Shown here: positions 45,203 to 53,653 of the stretch, one piece after another | Layout of the letters: every line of letters begins with the position of its first letter | Position numbering within the stretch: position 1 is the stretch's first letter | Assembly: GCF_016907925.1 (NCBI RefSeq) | Contig: NZ_JAFBCZ010000029.1 | Location: forward strand, 1 to 64,000 | DNA length: 64,000 nt | Origin: Herpetosiphon giganteus | GTDB taxonomy: Bacteria > Chloroflexota > Chloroflexia > Chloroflexales > Herpetosiphonaceae | Direction: 5' to 3' | Notes under the pieces: model-generated | Databases searched by the model: none | What the model was told of the DNA's origin: nothing | Seen by the model: the letters and a program-made list of their open reading frames with translations, nothing else | Position numbers and translations under genes: made by a program

Positions 45203-48043
45203 ATGTTTATCCCAAGTTCTGTTCCGTCGGCCTATCGGAGCTGTTTACAGCTTGCAGATACCAACCCTCGGCAATCGGTGCTGCACGCCAAGCATGGGCT
45301 ACTGCAAACAAGCAGCAATGAACCTCTGGCGCAAGCTTGGGCGTTCTATAGCGTGGGCTGGACACTCTTTCGCTGGGAACGCTTAAGTGAGGCCGCCACG
45401 TATTTTGAACAAGCGCTTGACTACTTTCGCTCCATAGAGGATGCTGCTGGGCTGCTCCATTGCCGAGTTGGCCAGGTTTTTATTGGCTGGATGAGCGGCG
45501 CAGGTCGTAGTTTACAGCAAGAATGGCAGAGTTTGGTTGCTGCCTATCAGCTGCTGGGCGATGAGCAGGCGGTTGCTCAATTGCAAATCTATCAAGCTGC
45601 GCATTTGAATATGCTTGGCGATACAGCCCACAGCATCGCTCAATTAACCACGTTGGCCAGTAATACTTTACATAATATATCGCCGAGTAACCTCGCTCGA
45701 CTCCAGCGAATCTTGGGAGCAGCCTACCTCAATCAAGCCGATTTCCCAACTGCTGAGCGCTACTATCGGGACGCGTTGCAAACCTTTCGCCGCTTAAACT
45801 GGCAACCTGAGATTGCCAAATGCCTATTTGAACAAGCGCGCTTGGCTGAACAAAGGGGCAAATATCGACTGGCAATCTCGCTGCTCCAAAAAGCGCGTGA
45901 TCTTGCTGCCCAGCATGAATTAGTGCTGCTCAAATCCCAATGTGAGAAAGGCTTGGGCCTTATCTATAGTCGATTGGGCTATTATCAACAAGCGATCGAA
46001 CTTTTGGTGACTGCCCGAAGTTTATTTATTGCCAACCAACGCCTCGATCAAGCAGCCCAATGTGATCATAACCTTGGGATTATTTTCTATTATTATGGCC
46101 TTTTTGATTTTAGCCAAGCATTCTATCGTCGAGCACAAAACAGCTATCAAGCGCTGGATAAAACCCATGATCTGTTGATCGTCCAACGCAATCAAGCATT
46201 AATTGTACGTCGTCAAGGCCAGCCTGAAGCAGCGCTCCAGCTCCTGCAACATTTAGCTGAAGCTGCCCAGCAGACCAATGATCTTGGCGAGTTGGCGGCA
46301 ATTTTTCAGGCGCAAGCCCAATGTTGGAATGATCAAGGGCGACATGAGCAAGCACTGGACGCGATCCAACAAGCCTACGCCTATTTCACCGCAATCCAGC
46401 ATGCTGACGCAATGGGCGAATGTTTGCTGGAGTATGCAACAACTGCGCTATTATTAAATAAGTATGGCCAAGCCCGCGACTATTTTCAACGAGCCAAGCG
46501 CTTGCTAAACAAACGCCCGATGTATATGTGGTTAGCGGTGTATGGTCTTGGGCGTTGTGCTCACGCGCAAGGGCAGCTTAAAAAAGCGCGTATGTACTAC
46601 CAAAAAGCGCAGGCGATTGTGCTTAATATGCGGCGCTCAGTGCCAAGCGAGCATGCCTCAAGTGGCTTCTTTAGCCAAGCTCAAGCGCTCTATGGCGATA
46701 GTCTGAGCGTTACAATGACCCTTGGCGATGCAGCCGCCATCTTAGAAGTTGTTGAACAACATCGGGCCGTAACCTTGCAGCACTATCTCAACCAACCAGC
46801 GGCGCATATGCCATTAACCCTGCGCCAGCTGTATCAGCAACGCCGTGAGACCTTACAACACCTCATCAATGCCGCTGCTCCTGAGCATAATATTAACGAG
46901 GCACTCCAAGAATACCTCTTGCTGAGCCTTGAATTACGCCATATTGGCTTCGTGCCAGCAACGCCAATTGCGGATCGGTTTGAGCTTGATCGCATTCGGC
47001 AGCAGTTTGATCTTGCCTATGGCACGGGGTGGATCTGCTTGATTTATAGTTTTTATGGCGAGCACTTATTGATATTCAGCTTAACCACGACCAGTTTGGC
47101 CATGACTCAACAGCGAATCACGCCCCAAGCACGTCATCTTTTAAACCAACTGACCAAACCAGAATATCGCGAATTTACCTACGATGATTATGCTTATGCG
47201 CATGGACGCAGCGCCAAACGTTGGTCGATTTTGCACCAAGCCCAAGCCTTGTTATTGCCAAGCGAGATTGGGCAATTAAGCGATCCTGATCATCACCTCT
47301 TGTTGCTTCCCGATGAGTGCCTGCACGATTTGCCATGGGCGGCCTTAGCCTATCGGTCGCAACGCCTATGCCAACATGCTGTGTTACACCAGATTCCTGC
47401 TTTGCAACGCATGCCAAGCATTGAGCGAGCGGGCCGAAGCCCAAACCTTTTATTTATTGGGTGTAGCTTTCGCGACAGTGAAGATCCATTAATCTATGTG
47501 CTTGATGAGCTAGAACAGGTTCAGCAATATTGGCAGCATCCAATCGAAATTTTGTTGGATGAAAGCGCATCACGGCAACGCATCGTGCAACCTACGCCGC
47601 AAACCACGCTGGGCGATTATAGCCATATTCATATTGCAACCCATGGCCAGATGACCTCGCAACAAGGCTTACGCGCCTACATCAAACTCCATGATGGCGC
47701 TATTTTCTATGATGAAATTTTGCAACTGCAAATAGCCGATGCGTTGGTTATTCTGTCGGTTTGTCAGGGCGCTGATGGTGATGTGTTACCGGGCGCTGAG
47801 GTATTAAGCTTAAGTCGGGCTTTTTTAGGGGCTGGTGCGGCGGCGGTTATTTGTCATTTGTGGTGGGTAGACGATGAGTATGCGGTCGCAATGATGGATC
47901 GATTGTATCAACAGCTTCGCTTGGGCTATGCTGCGCCAACTGCGTTAGCCTATGCCCAACGCCAATGGATTGAGCAGCAACGCGATTTAACTACTGAGCA
48001 ATCATCAGCCATCTGGAGTGGCTGGTCGGTTATTGAGCGTTAA
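45203..48043 (+). CDS. TPR-CHAT protein
   Basis: A 946-residue protein. Residues about 1-500 are tetratricopeptide repeats (for example AQAWAFYSVGWTLFRW, AAYLNQADFPTAERYYRDAL). The C-terminal 300 residues form a CHAT caspase-like domain with catalytic H814 (HIATHGQ) and C854 (LSVCQGADG), followed by the family phrase LPGAEVLSLSRAFLGAGA. The catalytic pair is intact. GAAGG lies 7 bases before the ATG. The architecture matches TPR-CHAT proteases, for example those accompanying type III-E CRISPR, where the protease cuts a protein that restrains a sigma factor. Here the upstream genes encode a sigma factor and an anti-sigma-like protein. Cleavage of the latter is inferred. Confidence 0.88.
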   Translation: MFIPSSVPSAYRSCLQLADTNPRQSVLHAKHGLLQTSSNEPLAQAWAFYSVGWTLFRWERLSEAATYFEQALDYFRSIEDAAGLLHCRVGQVFIGWMSGAGRSLQQEWQSLVAAYQLLGDEQAVAQLQIYQAAHLNMLGDTAHSIAQLTTLASNTLHNISPSNLARLQRILGAAYLNQADFPTAERYYRDALQTFRRLNWQPEIAKCLFEQARLAEQRGKYRLAISLLQKARDLAAQHELVLLKSQCEKGLGLIYSRLGYYQQAIELLVTARSLFIANQRLDQAAQCDHNLGIIFYYYGLFDFSQAFYRRAQNSYQALDKTHDLLIVQRNQALIVRRQGQPEAALQLLQHLAEAAQQTNDLGELAAIFQAQAQCWNDQGRHEQALDAIQQAYAYFTAIQHADAMGECLLEYATTALLLNKYGQARDYFQRAKRLLNKRPMYMWLAVYGLGRCAHAQGQLKKARMYYQKAQAIVLNMRRSVPSEHASSGFFSQAQALYGDSLSVTMTLGDAAAILEVVEQHRAVTLQHYLNQPAAHMPLTLRQLYQQRRETLQHLINAAAPEHNINEALQEYLLLSLELRHIGFVPATPIADRFELDRIRQQFDLAYGTGWICLIYSFYGEHLLIFSLTTTSLAMTQQRITPQARHLLNQLTKPEYREFTYDDYAYAHGRSAKRWSILHQAQALLLPSEIGQLSDPDHHLLLLPDECLHDLPWAALAYRSQRLCQHAVLHQIPALQRMPSIERAGRSPNLLFIGCSFRDSEDPLIYVLDELEQVQQYWQHPIEILLDESASRQRIVQPTPQTTLGDYSHIHIATHGQMTSQQGLRAYIKLHDGAIFYDEILQLQIADALVILSVCQGADGDVLPGAEVLSLSRAFLGAGAAAVICHLWWVDDEYAVAMMDRLYQQLRLGYAAPTALAYAQRQWIEQQRDLTTEQSSAIWSGWSVIER

Positions 48044-48112
48044 GCAGGTCTCCGTTAACCAGTGGTGGTACCACGTCCACTGATTAAGCCAACCGTGCCT
48101 GAGCTTTAGATC

Positions 48113-48301
48113 CTAGCCGCCACCATTTCCACCGTTTGCGCCACCAGGATCAGCCATCAATACTGGCTCATCAGTTGTGAAACTTGTTGTTTGGGCAGCA
48201 TCCACGCTTGGTTGGTTGCTTGGCTTGATCGCAACGTGACTAACGATTGCCCCAATGGTCATCAAGCCAATGACCAACCCGTGTACGATCTGGCGTTTCA
48301 T
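48113..48301 (-). CDS. small exported or membrane-anchored glycine-tailed peptide
   Basis: A 62-residue peptide starting MKRQIVHGLVIGL with AAGGAG upstream. It has one N-terminal hydrophobic segment (signal or anchor), a Thr/Ser-rich middle and a Gly/Asn tail (GGANGGNGGG). The gene is convergent with the TPR-CHAT gene. A longer in-frame start at 48346 is unlikely. Short peptides like this are hard to confirm; the good ribosome binding site and signal-like start support it. Confidence 0.55.
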   Translation of the reverse strand: MKRQIVHGLVIGLMTIGAIVSHVAIKPSNQPSVDAAQTTSFTTDEPVLMADPGGANGGNGGG

Positions 48302-48407
48302 CAATGAACTCCTTTCAATCAGCGATCCATTTGCTGGATTCGCCAAGAAAGAAGGAGTTTTGGCTAAAACGTATCAAGGTTGGATCGGTTTATGGTGGTT
48401 AATAAGT

Positions 48408-48452
48408 GAAGCAGGCAGGATTACCACGTGGTGATCCTGCCTGCTTCTTTTT
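48408..48452 (+). terminator. long hairpin followed by T-run
   Basis: GAAGCAGGCAGGAT (48408-48421) pairs with ATCCTGCCTGCTTC (48434-48447), and the inner ACCAC/GTGGT adds 5 more pairs; TTTTT follows on the plus strand. It is a strong intrinsic terminator for forward transcription, but it lies between two divergent genes, upstream of the sigma gene at 48535. It either ends read-through from the TPR-CHAT operon or acts as a leader element. Confidence 0.8.
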
Positions 48453-48534
48453 GGGTGGGCTGCTATGTAAGATTTTTGTTGTTGCTGCGTTTCCTTTTAT
48501 ATAACCTACTCAATGCATCCGAGAAGGAGCGCCT

Positions 48535-49101
48535 ATGGATCTTATTACGCGGGTTCGTGATGTGTTTGGCGTGGCTCATCCGCTGGCAGACCCAGCCAGT
48601 TTTGCGCTGTTCTATCAGCAAACCCATGCCGTGGTTTTTCGCTATGTGTATATGTTGCATGGCTCACCCAAAAGCGATGTCGAAGATTACACCGCTGAGG
48701 CGTTTGCGCGGGCATGGAAGCAGCGCCATCGCTTCAGTGGCAACGATGAAGCAGCGCTTGGCTGGATTATTACGATTGCGCGGCGGATTGTCATTGATCA
48801 ACAACGGCGAGTTTCGAGCGCAGCAACACACCAACTAGACCAAGCAGATCTGCCGTCCACGCCTGAACAACAAGCCCTGTTGCGTGAGCGGCAGCAGTTG
48901 GCGCTCGAATTGCTCAATCATGTTTCATTGAACCAACGCGATCATCTGATTATGCGCTACTTTCTAGGCTGGCGCGTGCAGACAATCGCCCAACACCTTG
49001 GCTGTTCCGAGAGTTCAGTGTCGGTCAGTATCCATCGAGCCTTGAAAATTCTGCAAAACCGCTATCCAACGTTAGCAGAGGAGCTGTTCCATGACGCATA
49101 A
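48535..49101 (+). CDS. ECF RNA polymerase sigma factor
   Basis: A 188-residue ECF sigma factor. The sigma2 region is at about residues 25-90 (FRYVYMLHGSPKSDVEDYTAEAF, then GWIITIARRIVIDQQRR), and sigma4 at about 120-180 (YFLGWRVQTIAQHLGCSESSVSVSIHRALKIL). AAGGAG lies 6 bases upstream. The gene overlaps its anti-sigma partner by 11 bases. A conventional, full-length ECF factor, unlike the two N-terminally extended ones upstream. Confidence 0.92.
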   Translation: MDLITRVRDVFGVAHPLADPASFALFYQQTHAVVFRYVYMLHGSPKSDVEDYTAEAFARAWKQRHRFSGNDEAALGWIITIARRIVIDQQRRVSSAATHQLDQADLPSTPEQQALLRERQQLALELLNHVSLNQRDHLIMRYFLGWRVQTIAQHLGCSESSVSVSIHRALKILQNRYPTLAEELFHDA

Positions 49102-49831
49102 TCAATTAAACGACCAGGTTCAACCAGCAGCCGAGCAAGCGATTAGCGCATTGTTGCGCGACTTTGGCGAGCATCCGAGCAAGGAATTTCATGCCCGCCA
49201 CGCTGATGCACCATGGATGCAAGCCAGCGCGCCGAAACAACGTCGACCCTTTGGCTGGCGCGGTATGCTGATGGCCAGCTTAACGTTGTTACTCGTAACG
49301 CTGTGGTTTGCCGCTCCAAGCGGCTTCGTGGCAGCACTGAACGAGTTCTTCGGCTTGTATCGTGCCCCATCAGATACGGTCGAATCAGCAACTGGGCCGT
49401 TCCTTACGCCACCAACGGTTGCAACGATTGCAGAAGCCGAGGCCCTGGTTGGCTTTGATATTCTGACTCCGGCCCAACTTCCACCTGAGATCCATGGCAC
49501 CCAAATTATGGTCGATGGCGAACACCCAAATATGTTTGCCCACATCAATTATCTTGATGCAGGTGACAATTCGCGCGTCTCGTTGAGTGCCCAATATGGC
49601 CCGCTCTATCTTCAGATTGGTGCGACTGCTGAGGTTGAGGTCGTTCAATTGGGCAATGCCAGTGCTGAATATTTCCAAGGCGGCTTTATTAATAAAGGGA
49701 CAGTTGCTGAGTGGGATTCGAACTATCCCAATAAAACGCTGCGCTGGCAGGTTGGCGATATTTCTTATATGCTTTCTTCAGTGAACCTCTCCAAACAAGA
49801 ATTGATTAATTTTGCGCTAAGTTTGCAATAA
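49091..49831 (+). CDS. membrane anti-sigma factor-like protein (DUF4367-like)
   Basis: A 246-residue protein with a short cytoplasmic N-terminus, one transmembrane helix (GMLMASLTLLLVTLWF, about residues 58-75) and an external C-terminal domain with strands GFDILTPAQLPPEI, YLQIGATAEVEVVQL and WQVGDISYMLSSV, resembling DUF4367. It has no zinc motif in the N-terminus. The start lies inside the sigma gene, giving translational coupling. It probably tethers the sigma factor at the membrane and releases it on an envelope signal. Confidence 0.82.
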   Translation: MTHNQLNDQVQPAAEQAISALLRDFGEHPSKEFHARHADAPWMQASAPKQRRPFGWRGMLMASLTLLLVTLWFAAPSGFVAALNEFFGLYRAPSDTVESATGPFLTPPTVATIAEAEALVGFDILTPAQLPPEIHGTQIMVDGEHPNMFAHINYLDAGDNSRVSLSAQYGPLYLQIGATAEVEVVQLGNASAEYFQGGFINKGTVAEWDSNYPNKTLRWQVGDISYMLSSVNLSKQELINFALSLQ

Positions 49832-49845
49832 CGGTCGTAACGATC

Positions 49846-49889
49846 ATCAAGCCCCCATTTCCTAATCAACAAGGAAATGGGGGCTTGAT
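49846..49889 (+). terminator. 18-bp hairpin after anti-sigma gene
   Basis: ATCAAGCCCCCATTTCCT (49846-49863) pairs perfectly with its inverse at 49872-49889 over an 8-base loop. No T-run follows, but the position between convergent genes fits transcription termination. Confidence 0.65.
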
Positions 49890-49955
49890 ACTTAACGATT
49901 TATATACAAAATAGTATGCTGAACAGAATAAACATAAAAAATAGACGAGTGCTGA

Positions 49956-50624
49956 TTAACCAAATTGCTGCCACTGACCTTCAGAAACAACCTCAACCGC
50001 CGAGCCAACGACTTTGATTGCTGTTTGATCGTCGATTGCATAGCTTGGCCCATTCAGGCTGGCGGCCCATGTTTGCGCATTGGCCAAGGTATTGTGCGGC
50101 AAGGCTGGATGCTCAAGGTGTGGAAAGATACTAAAATTTACCAATCCCAAGGTTTTGTCGTCGCCCCCATGCGGCGGAGTCCAATTGACAAAGAATTGAC
50201 CAATCGCCGGAGTCAGCACCATACTGCCAGCACTCAGCCCAACATACAGGGTTTCGCTCAATGTTGGGAGTAATTCAGCCAAGCCCGATTGCTGCATCCA
50301 ATAGTGTAAATACAGCGGATCACCACCGCCGACCAAAAGCACATCGCAGGCTTGAACCTGCGGCAACCAATGCGCCCGACCAAGGCTGGGCAAGGCCGTT
50401 AGTTCTAAAATCCCCAAGGATTTCCAGCCCAATTCGCACATCGGCGTTTGCGGCTCGTTGCCGCTACTGAAGGCCCAAGCTTGGCCAAAGCCGCCACGAT
50501 TGGCATAGCTTGCAGTTGGAATACACAGCGCGTTTGATTCAGCGATTGGTTTGCTTAACAAACTAACAAGCGCCGCATGAATACTGGGGTTAGTCATGCC
50601 TGCCGAAGTAAGCAGATACTTCAT
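49956..50624 (-). CDS. peptidase S51 family protein (dipeptidase E-like)
   Basis: A 222-residue cytoplasmic serine peptidase-like protein of family S51. The nucleophile is in the elbow GLSAGSM, and LLVGGGDPLYLHYWM precedes it, as in dipeptidase E, which cleaves Asp-X dipeptides. A likely His partner is in IFPHLEHP. The start MKYLLTS at 50624 has GGAG 8 bases upstream; ATG 50627 is also in frame, and the longest in-frame start at 50735 lacks a site. It is a stand-alone gene convergent with the sigma/anti-sigma pair. Confidence 0.85.
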   Translation of the reverse strand: MKYLLTSAGMTNPSIHAALVSLLSKPIAESNALCIPTASYANRGGFGQAWAFSSGNEPQTPMCELGWKSLGILELTALPSLGRAHWLPQVQACDVLLVGGGDPLYLHYWMQQSGLAELLPTLSETLYVGLSAGSMVLTPAIGQFFVNWTPPHGGDDKTLGLVNFSIFPHLEHPALPHNTLANAQTWAASLNGPSYAIDDQTAIKVVGSAVEVVSEGQWQQFG

Positions 50625-50813
50625 CATTAACACTCCAAATAAGCTCATCCGTTCTATTGTAAATGTGTTGTCAAGCGTGGATGGCCGCATTGGAAGCCAG
50701 CTGGCGGTCGAGTTGATCATTAAAGCTAGCAGCAATAGCCTGCGGAAAATGATGGGGTGCTGGAATGGTGCCCCGACTAAGCCCGTATGGTCTCAGATGG
50801 GCGAACGACGATC

Positions 50814-50857
50814 CTATCGCTATGAATTCGCACCAGCACTATCGCTATGAATTCGCA
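50814..50857. repeat. tandem duplication, period 25
   Basis: CTATCGCTATGAATTCGCA occurs at 50814-50832 and 50839-50857, separated by CCAGCA. It looks like a recent slippage or a remnant of a degraded element. Confidence 0.8.
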
Positions 50858-50943
50858 GCATAATTGTAGCCGTTCGTATGCGCATTATCGATGAGCAGCT
50901 ATCGAAATTAATATTTAAATTGACATAATTATTATAGCGCAGT

Positions 50944-50974
50944 GCCGCGTACTTGATTAAACCAAGTACGCGGC
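50944..50974 (-). terminator. hairpin after IPT-repeat gene
   Basis: GCCGCGTACTTG (50944-50955) pairs with CAAGTACGCGGC (50963-50974) over 7 bases, 16 bases beyond the stop of the minus-strand secreted-protein gene. No T-run follows on that strand. Confidence 0.6.
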
Positions 50975-50989
50975 GTTGTAGCTTCAGGA

Positions 50990-51817
50990 TTAGTCCACGA
51001 CCAAGGTCAATTCCGAGCCACCCACAGTTGAAACTTGGTAGCTGCCCGGATTGGTGGTGGTTAGCACGATGAACGTCACTTGGCAGCGATTGGCATAACA
51101 GCCAAGTTGGGCCACAAGCGTGCCATCGAGCATTAAGTCGAACGAGCGCGCCGATTCGTTATACAGCCCACCACTACAGTGAATATAGCCACCATTGCCA
51201 ACGACCTCCACCGAGCCACCAGCCGCAACGCTGCTTGGATTCAAACTGACTAAACTGGGCGGAATCAGGGTTGCGGTTTCGTTAGCAGGGCAACCACTGA
51301 GGCCGCCGACTGGTGGCATAAAGGCCGCACTGGTTGCTAGCCCATTGAACACTGTTGGCAGGAAGGTTGGCCGTTCGTCTTGTACGTCGAGCCGCAGCTG
51401 CGAGCCACCAACAGTCGAGACTTGGTAGTTGCCGGGATTGATCGTGGTTGGCACGACGAACGTCGTTTGGCAGCGATTGGTATAGCAACCAAGTTGAGCG
51501 ACAACCGCACCATCGAGGGTTAAGTCGAACGAGCGTGCCGATTCGTTATACAAGCCACCACTACAACGAATATAGCCGCCATAACCGGTGACTTGGACTG
51601 TTTCGCCTGGTAGCGGATTGGTTGGCGTGAGGGTGAGCAAGGTTGGTTCAATCAGCTCTTCGGTCTCGCCTGGCGGGCAATTGAGCGGAGCGAATGGGCT
51701 AGCTTGGTTGGTGGCGTAGGCCACTGGCATGCGCATAAACGCGCCACCAAGAGCAATAATGGCCATCATGATCCAGACGCGAAGCAATGGGCGCTTGCTG
51801 AAATGAGTGCTGTGCAT
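50990..51817 (-). CDS. secreted protein with two tandem beta-sandwich repeats
   Basis: A 275-residue exported protein; AGGAGG precedes ATG 51817. The signal peptide is WIMMAIIALGGAFMRM with AYAT at the end. Two closely similar 95-residue units follow, each with C-P-x-x-E-T, a PTLLTLTP/PSLVSLNP strand, GGYI-C-SGGLYNESARSFDL, AQLGCY-NRCQ and NPG-YQVSTVGGS. This IPT/TIG-like layout has three conserved cysteines per unit, probably disulfide-bonded. The repeats are also alike at the DNA level, implying a recent duplication. It is the third gene of the sigma/anti-sigma operon and a possible target or sensor. Confidence 0.82.
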   Translation of the reverse strand: MHSTHFSKRPLLRVWIMMAIIALGGAFMRMPVAYATNQASPFAPLNCPPGETEELIEPTLLTLTPTNPLPGETVQVTGYGGYIRCSGGLYNESARSFDLTLDGAVVAQLGCYTNRCQTTFVVPTTINPGNYQVSTVGGSQLRLDVQDERPTFLPTVFNGLATSAAFMPPVGGLSGCPANETATLIPPSLVSLNPSSVAAGGSVEVVGNGGYIHCSGGLYNESARSFDLMLDGTLVAQLGCYANRCQVTFIVLTTTNPGSYQVSTVGGSELTLVVD

Positions 51818-51849
51818 TGGGCTTCCTCCTAATAACAATAACAATAAAA

Positions 51850-52920
51850 TTATGGGGTTGCGGTTGGTAACGACGGCGTGCTGGTTGGCGGCGGCGTTGG
51901 TGGCAAGGTATCGGTTGGCGTTGGCGCAACACTGGTCGCTGTTGGGGTTGCAGTCGCTGGCGGCCCTAGAGTGCCAATCGCCGTCAGCGGCGGCAACGAC
52001 GGTTCGGTCGGCGTTGGCGAGCCTGGAATCACAGTTTCGGGAGGGCCTTGGGTTGGAACCGTGGTTGCAATCGGCGGCATGGTTGGCAATCCTTGGGTCG
52101 CGCTTGCTGTCGGCTGCGAGCCAGTTGTTGGCACAGGGCTGCTTGGTGGCACGCGGGTTGGGCCAGTTTCCTTGGTCGGCGCTGGAACGTCAGTTGGCTC
52201 GGTGCTCACTTCGGGCATGGGCGTGGCTGATGGCAGCGCATTGGTCGCTTGCGGTGAAGGTACTGGCTCATTGGTTGGCACTGGAATGGTGGTGGCCAAT
52301 GGCGGTGAGGCCACCGGAATCGTTGGCGGATTGGTTGGCACGCTGGTTGGTTGCACCTGAACGCTGGTTGGCACGACTGGGATTGAACTTGGCAGTGGCT
52401 TGGCGACCATGGTTGGTTGGTTCGATTGGGTTGGCGTGAGCGCTGGTTGGCTGGTTGTTGATGCAATAGGCAAGGTTGTCGCGCTCGGCTGCACGACGCT
52501 CAAGGTTGGCGTGGCTTGCACAACTGCAACAGCGGGCGATGCACTTGCCAGCGGTGTTTGCAGCTGGGCAATCGTTGCAGGCTGCTTGATGGGCATTCGA
52601 TTGAGGGCTTCAATGCCGAACCATGCCAAAAGCAGGGCCATTGCCGCCAGTTGGAGCAAGCGCGCAGAGCGACGTTGCCAAAAGCGGGTTGGCTGGGTTT
52701 GGCCCAGAATCTGGGCGTGAATTGCGGCGACGGTTGCGATTGGCGGGCGGGCATCGCTCTGCACCAGTAGCGCAAACGATTGCTCGGTTTGGGCCTCTAG
52801 CTCGGCCAAGAGCGCATTGCATTGCTGACAGGTTGCGAGGTGCTGCTCAAAAGTGGCGGCATCCGCTGGAGCCACATCCGCAGCCTGAGCCAATATGGTT
52901 TTAATCTCAGCACAATTCAC
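51850..52920 (-). CDS. transmembrane anti-sigma factor with Pro/Thr-rich external domain
   Basis: A 356-residue protein. The cytoplasmic N-terminus has the ZAS motif HLATCQQC, followed near residue 88 by a membrane helix (LLQLAAMALLLAWFGI). The rest, about 240 residues, is nearly all Pro, Thr, Ser, Val and Ala in repeats such as PTPT and TATP, and should be an extended, probably glycosylated external stalk. It overlaps the sigma gene by four bases (ATGA), so it is the dedicated inhibitor. The downstream IPT-repeat gene starts 32 bases later. Confidence 0.88.
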   Translation of the reverse strand: MNCAEIKTILAQAADVAPADAATFEQHLATCQQCNALLAELEAQTEQSFALLVQSDARPPIATVAAIHAQILGQTQPTRFWQRRSARLLQLAAMALLLAWFGIEALNRMPIKQPATIAQLQTPLASASPAVAVVQATPTLSVVQPSATTLPIASTTSQPALTPTQSNQPTMVAKPLPSSIPVVPTSVQVQPTSVPTNPPTIPVASPPLATTIPVPTNEPVPSPQATNALPSATPMPEVSTEPTDVPAPTKETGPTRVPPSSPVPTTGSQPTASATQGLPTMPPIATTVPTQGPPETVIPGSPTPTEPSLPPLTAIGTLGPPATATPTATSVAPTPTDTLPPTPPPTSTPSLPTATP

Positions 52921-53429
52921 AATTCACTCTCCCCGGTATACAAGTCTCGAAAGCGATGGCGGGCACGATGCAGGCGCACCCGCACGGTCGAGACGTTTTC
53001 GCTGAGCAACTCGGCGATTTCGCTGGGGCTAAGGCCAACGCAATGCGCCATCACTAAGAGTTCTGCTTCACGCTGGTTGAGCCGAACCAAGCAATCACGC
53101 ACGTCTTGGGCGGTTGCAATCGCGTGTTCATGCGAAGGTGTGCTGGTCTGAAATGGCAGCCAGCTCCAGCGGCGTTTGCGTCGCAGCATATCAATCACCA
53201 GATTGCCCGCAATGCGGCAGAGCCAAGCATAGGGGTTATTTGGCAAGGCTTGGGTGCGGAGGGCAACAAGCGCCTTGGTAAAGGTTTCTTGCAGCAAATC
53301 AGCCGCTTGTTCCTCATCGCCGATCAAGCGCACAAGATAGCGAAAGATCGCGAGGTTATATTGGTCAAACCACGCGGCCAAGCGTTCTCGCACGGCAGCC
53401 TCGGCCAGAGGCACTGAGTCAACCACCAT
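52917..53429 (-). CDS. ECF RNA polymerase sigma factor
   Basis: A 170-residue ECF sigma factor with sigma2 (FRYLVRLIGDEEQAADLLQETF, then WLCRIAGNLVIDMLRRKRR) and sigma4 (LVMAHCVGLSPSEIAELLSENVSTVRVRLHRAR) regions. The start at 53429 has AAGG 7 bases upstream; an in-frame ATG two codons earlier is an alternative. It overlaps its anti-sigma gene by four bases and heads an operon with the IPT-repeat protein. Confidence 0.92.
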   Translation of the reverse strand: MVVDSVPLAEAAVRERLAAWFDQYNLAIFRYLVRLIGDEEQAADLLQETFTKALVALRTQALPNNPYAWLCRIAGNLVIDMLRRKRRWSWLPFQTSTPSHEHAIATAQDVRDCLVRLNQREAELLVMAHCVGLSPSEIAELLSENVSTVRVRLHRARHRFRDLYTGESEL

Positions 53430-53653
53430 ACACAATCCTTACATCCAGATCAAAAGAATTGCCTTTAAAGACGAATAAGCATGCCCTAGCATTTCAACAA
53501 TGCAAACGAATTTCAAAAATTGCTCAAAATCAGTGGTTTTCGGTGATATTTCGTGCGCGAATGGCACATTTGAGGCGTAAGTAATGTTTGCTGCATAACC
53601 CAAGTATGCTACACTCAATTTGAGTCAATCATTGGAGTAACGAGGGAGCAGCA

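Larger units (their letters stand above)
50628..50989. other. intergenic region with small repeats
   Basis: About 360 bases with no convincing gene. It contains a 25-base-period tandem duplication around 50814-50857 and a hairpin at 50944-50974. An 84-codon plus-strand ORF over its left part lacks coding features. Confidence 0.6.

Noticed and set aside
43481-48043. Type III-E CRISPR accessory locus
   Set aside because: Although TPR-CHAT plus sigma recalls Craspase accessories, there is no gRAMP effector, no Csx30-like protein recognised and no CRISPR array in the window.
50596-50850. Plus-strand ORF of 84 codons next to the S51 peptidase gene
   Set aside because: It overlaps the start of the peptidase gene in antisense, has no ribosome binding site and includes the tandem repeat.
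51878-52360. Plus-strand ORF of about 160 codons rich in Gly and Val
   Set aside because: It is the antisense of the Pro/Thr-rich stalk of the anti-sigma gene; the composition follows from the complementary codons.
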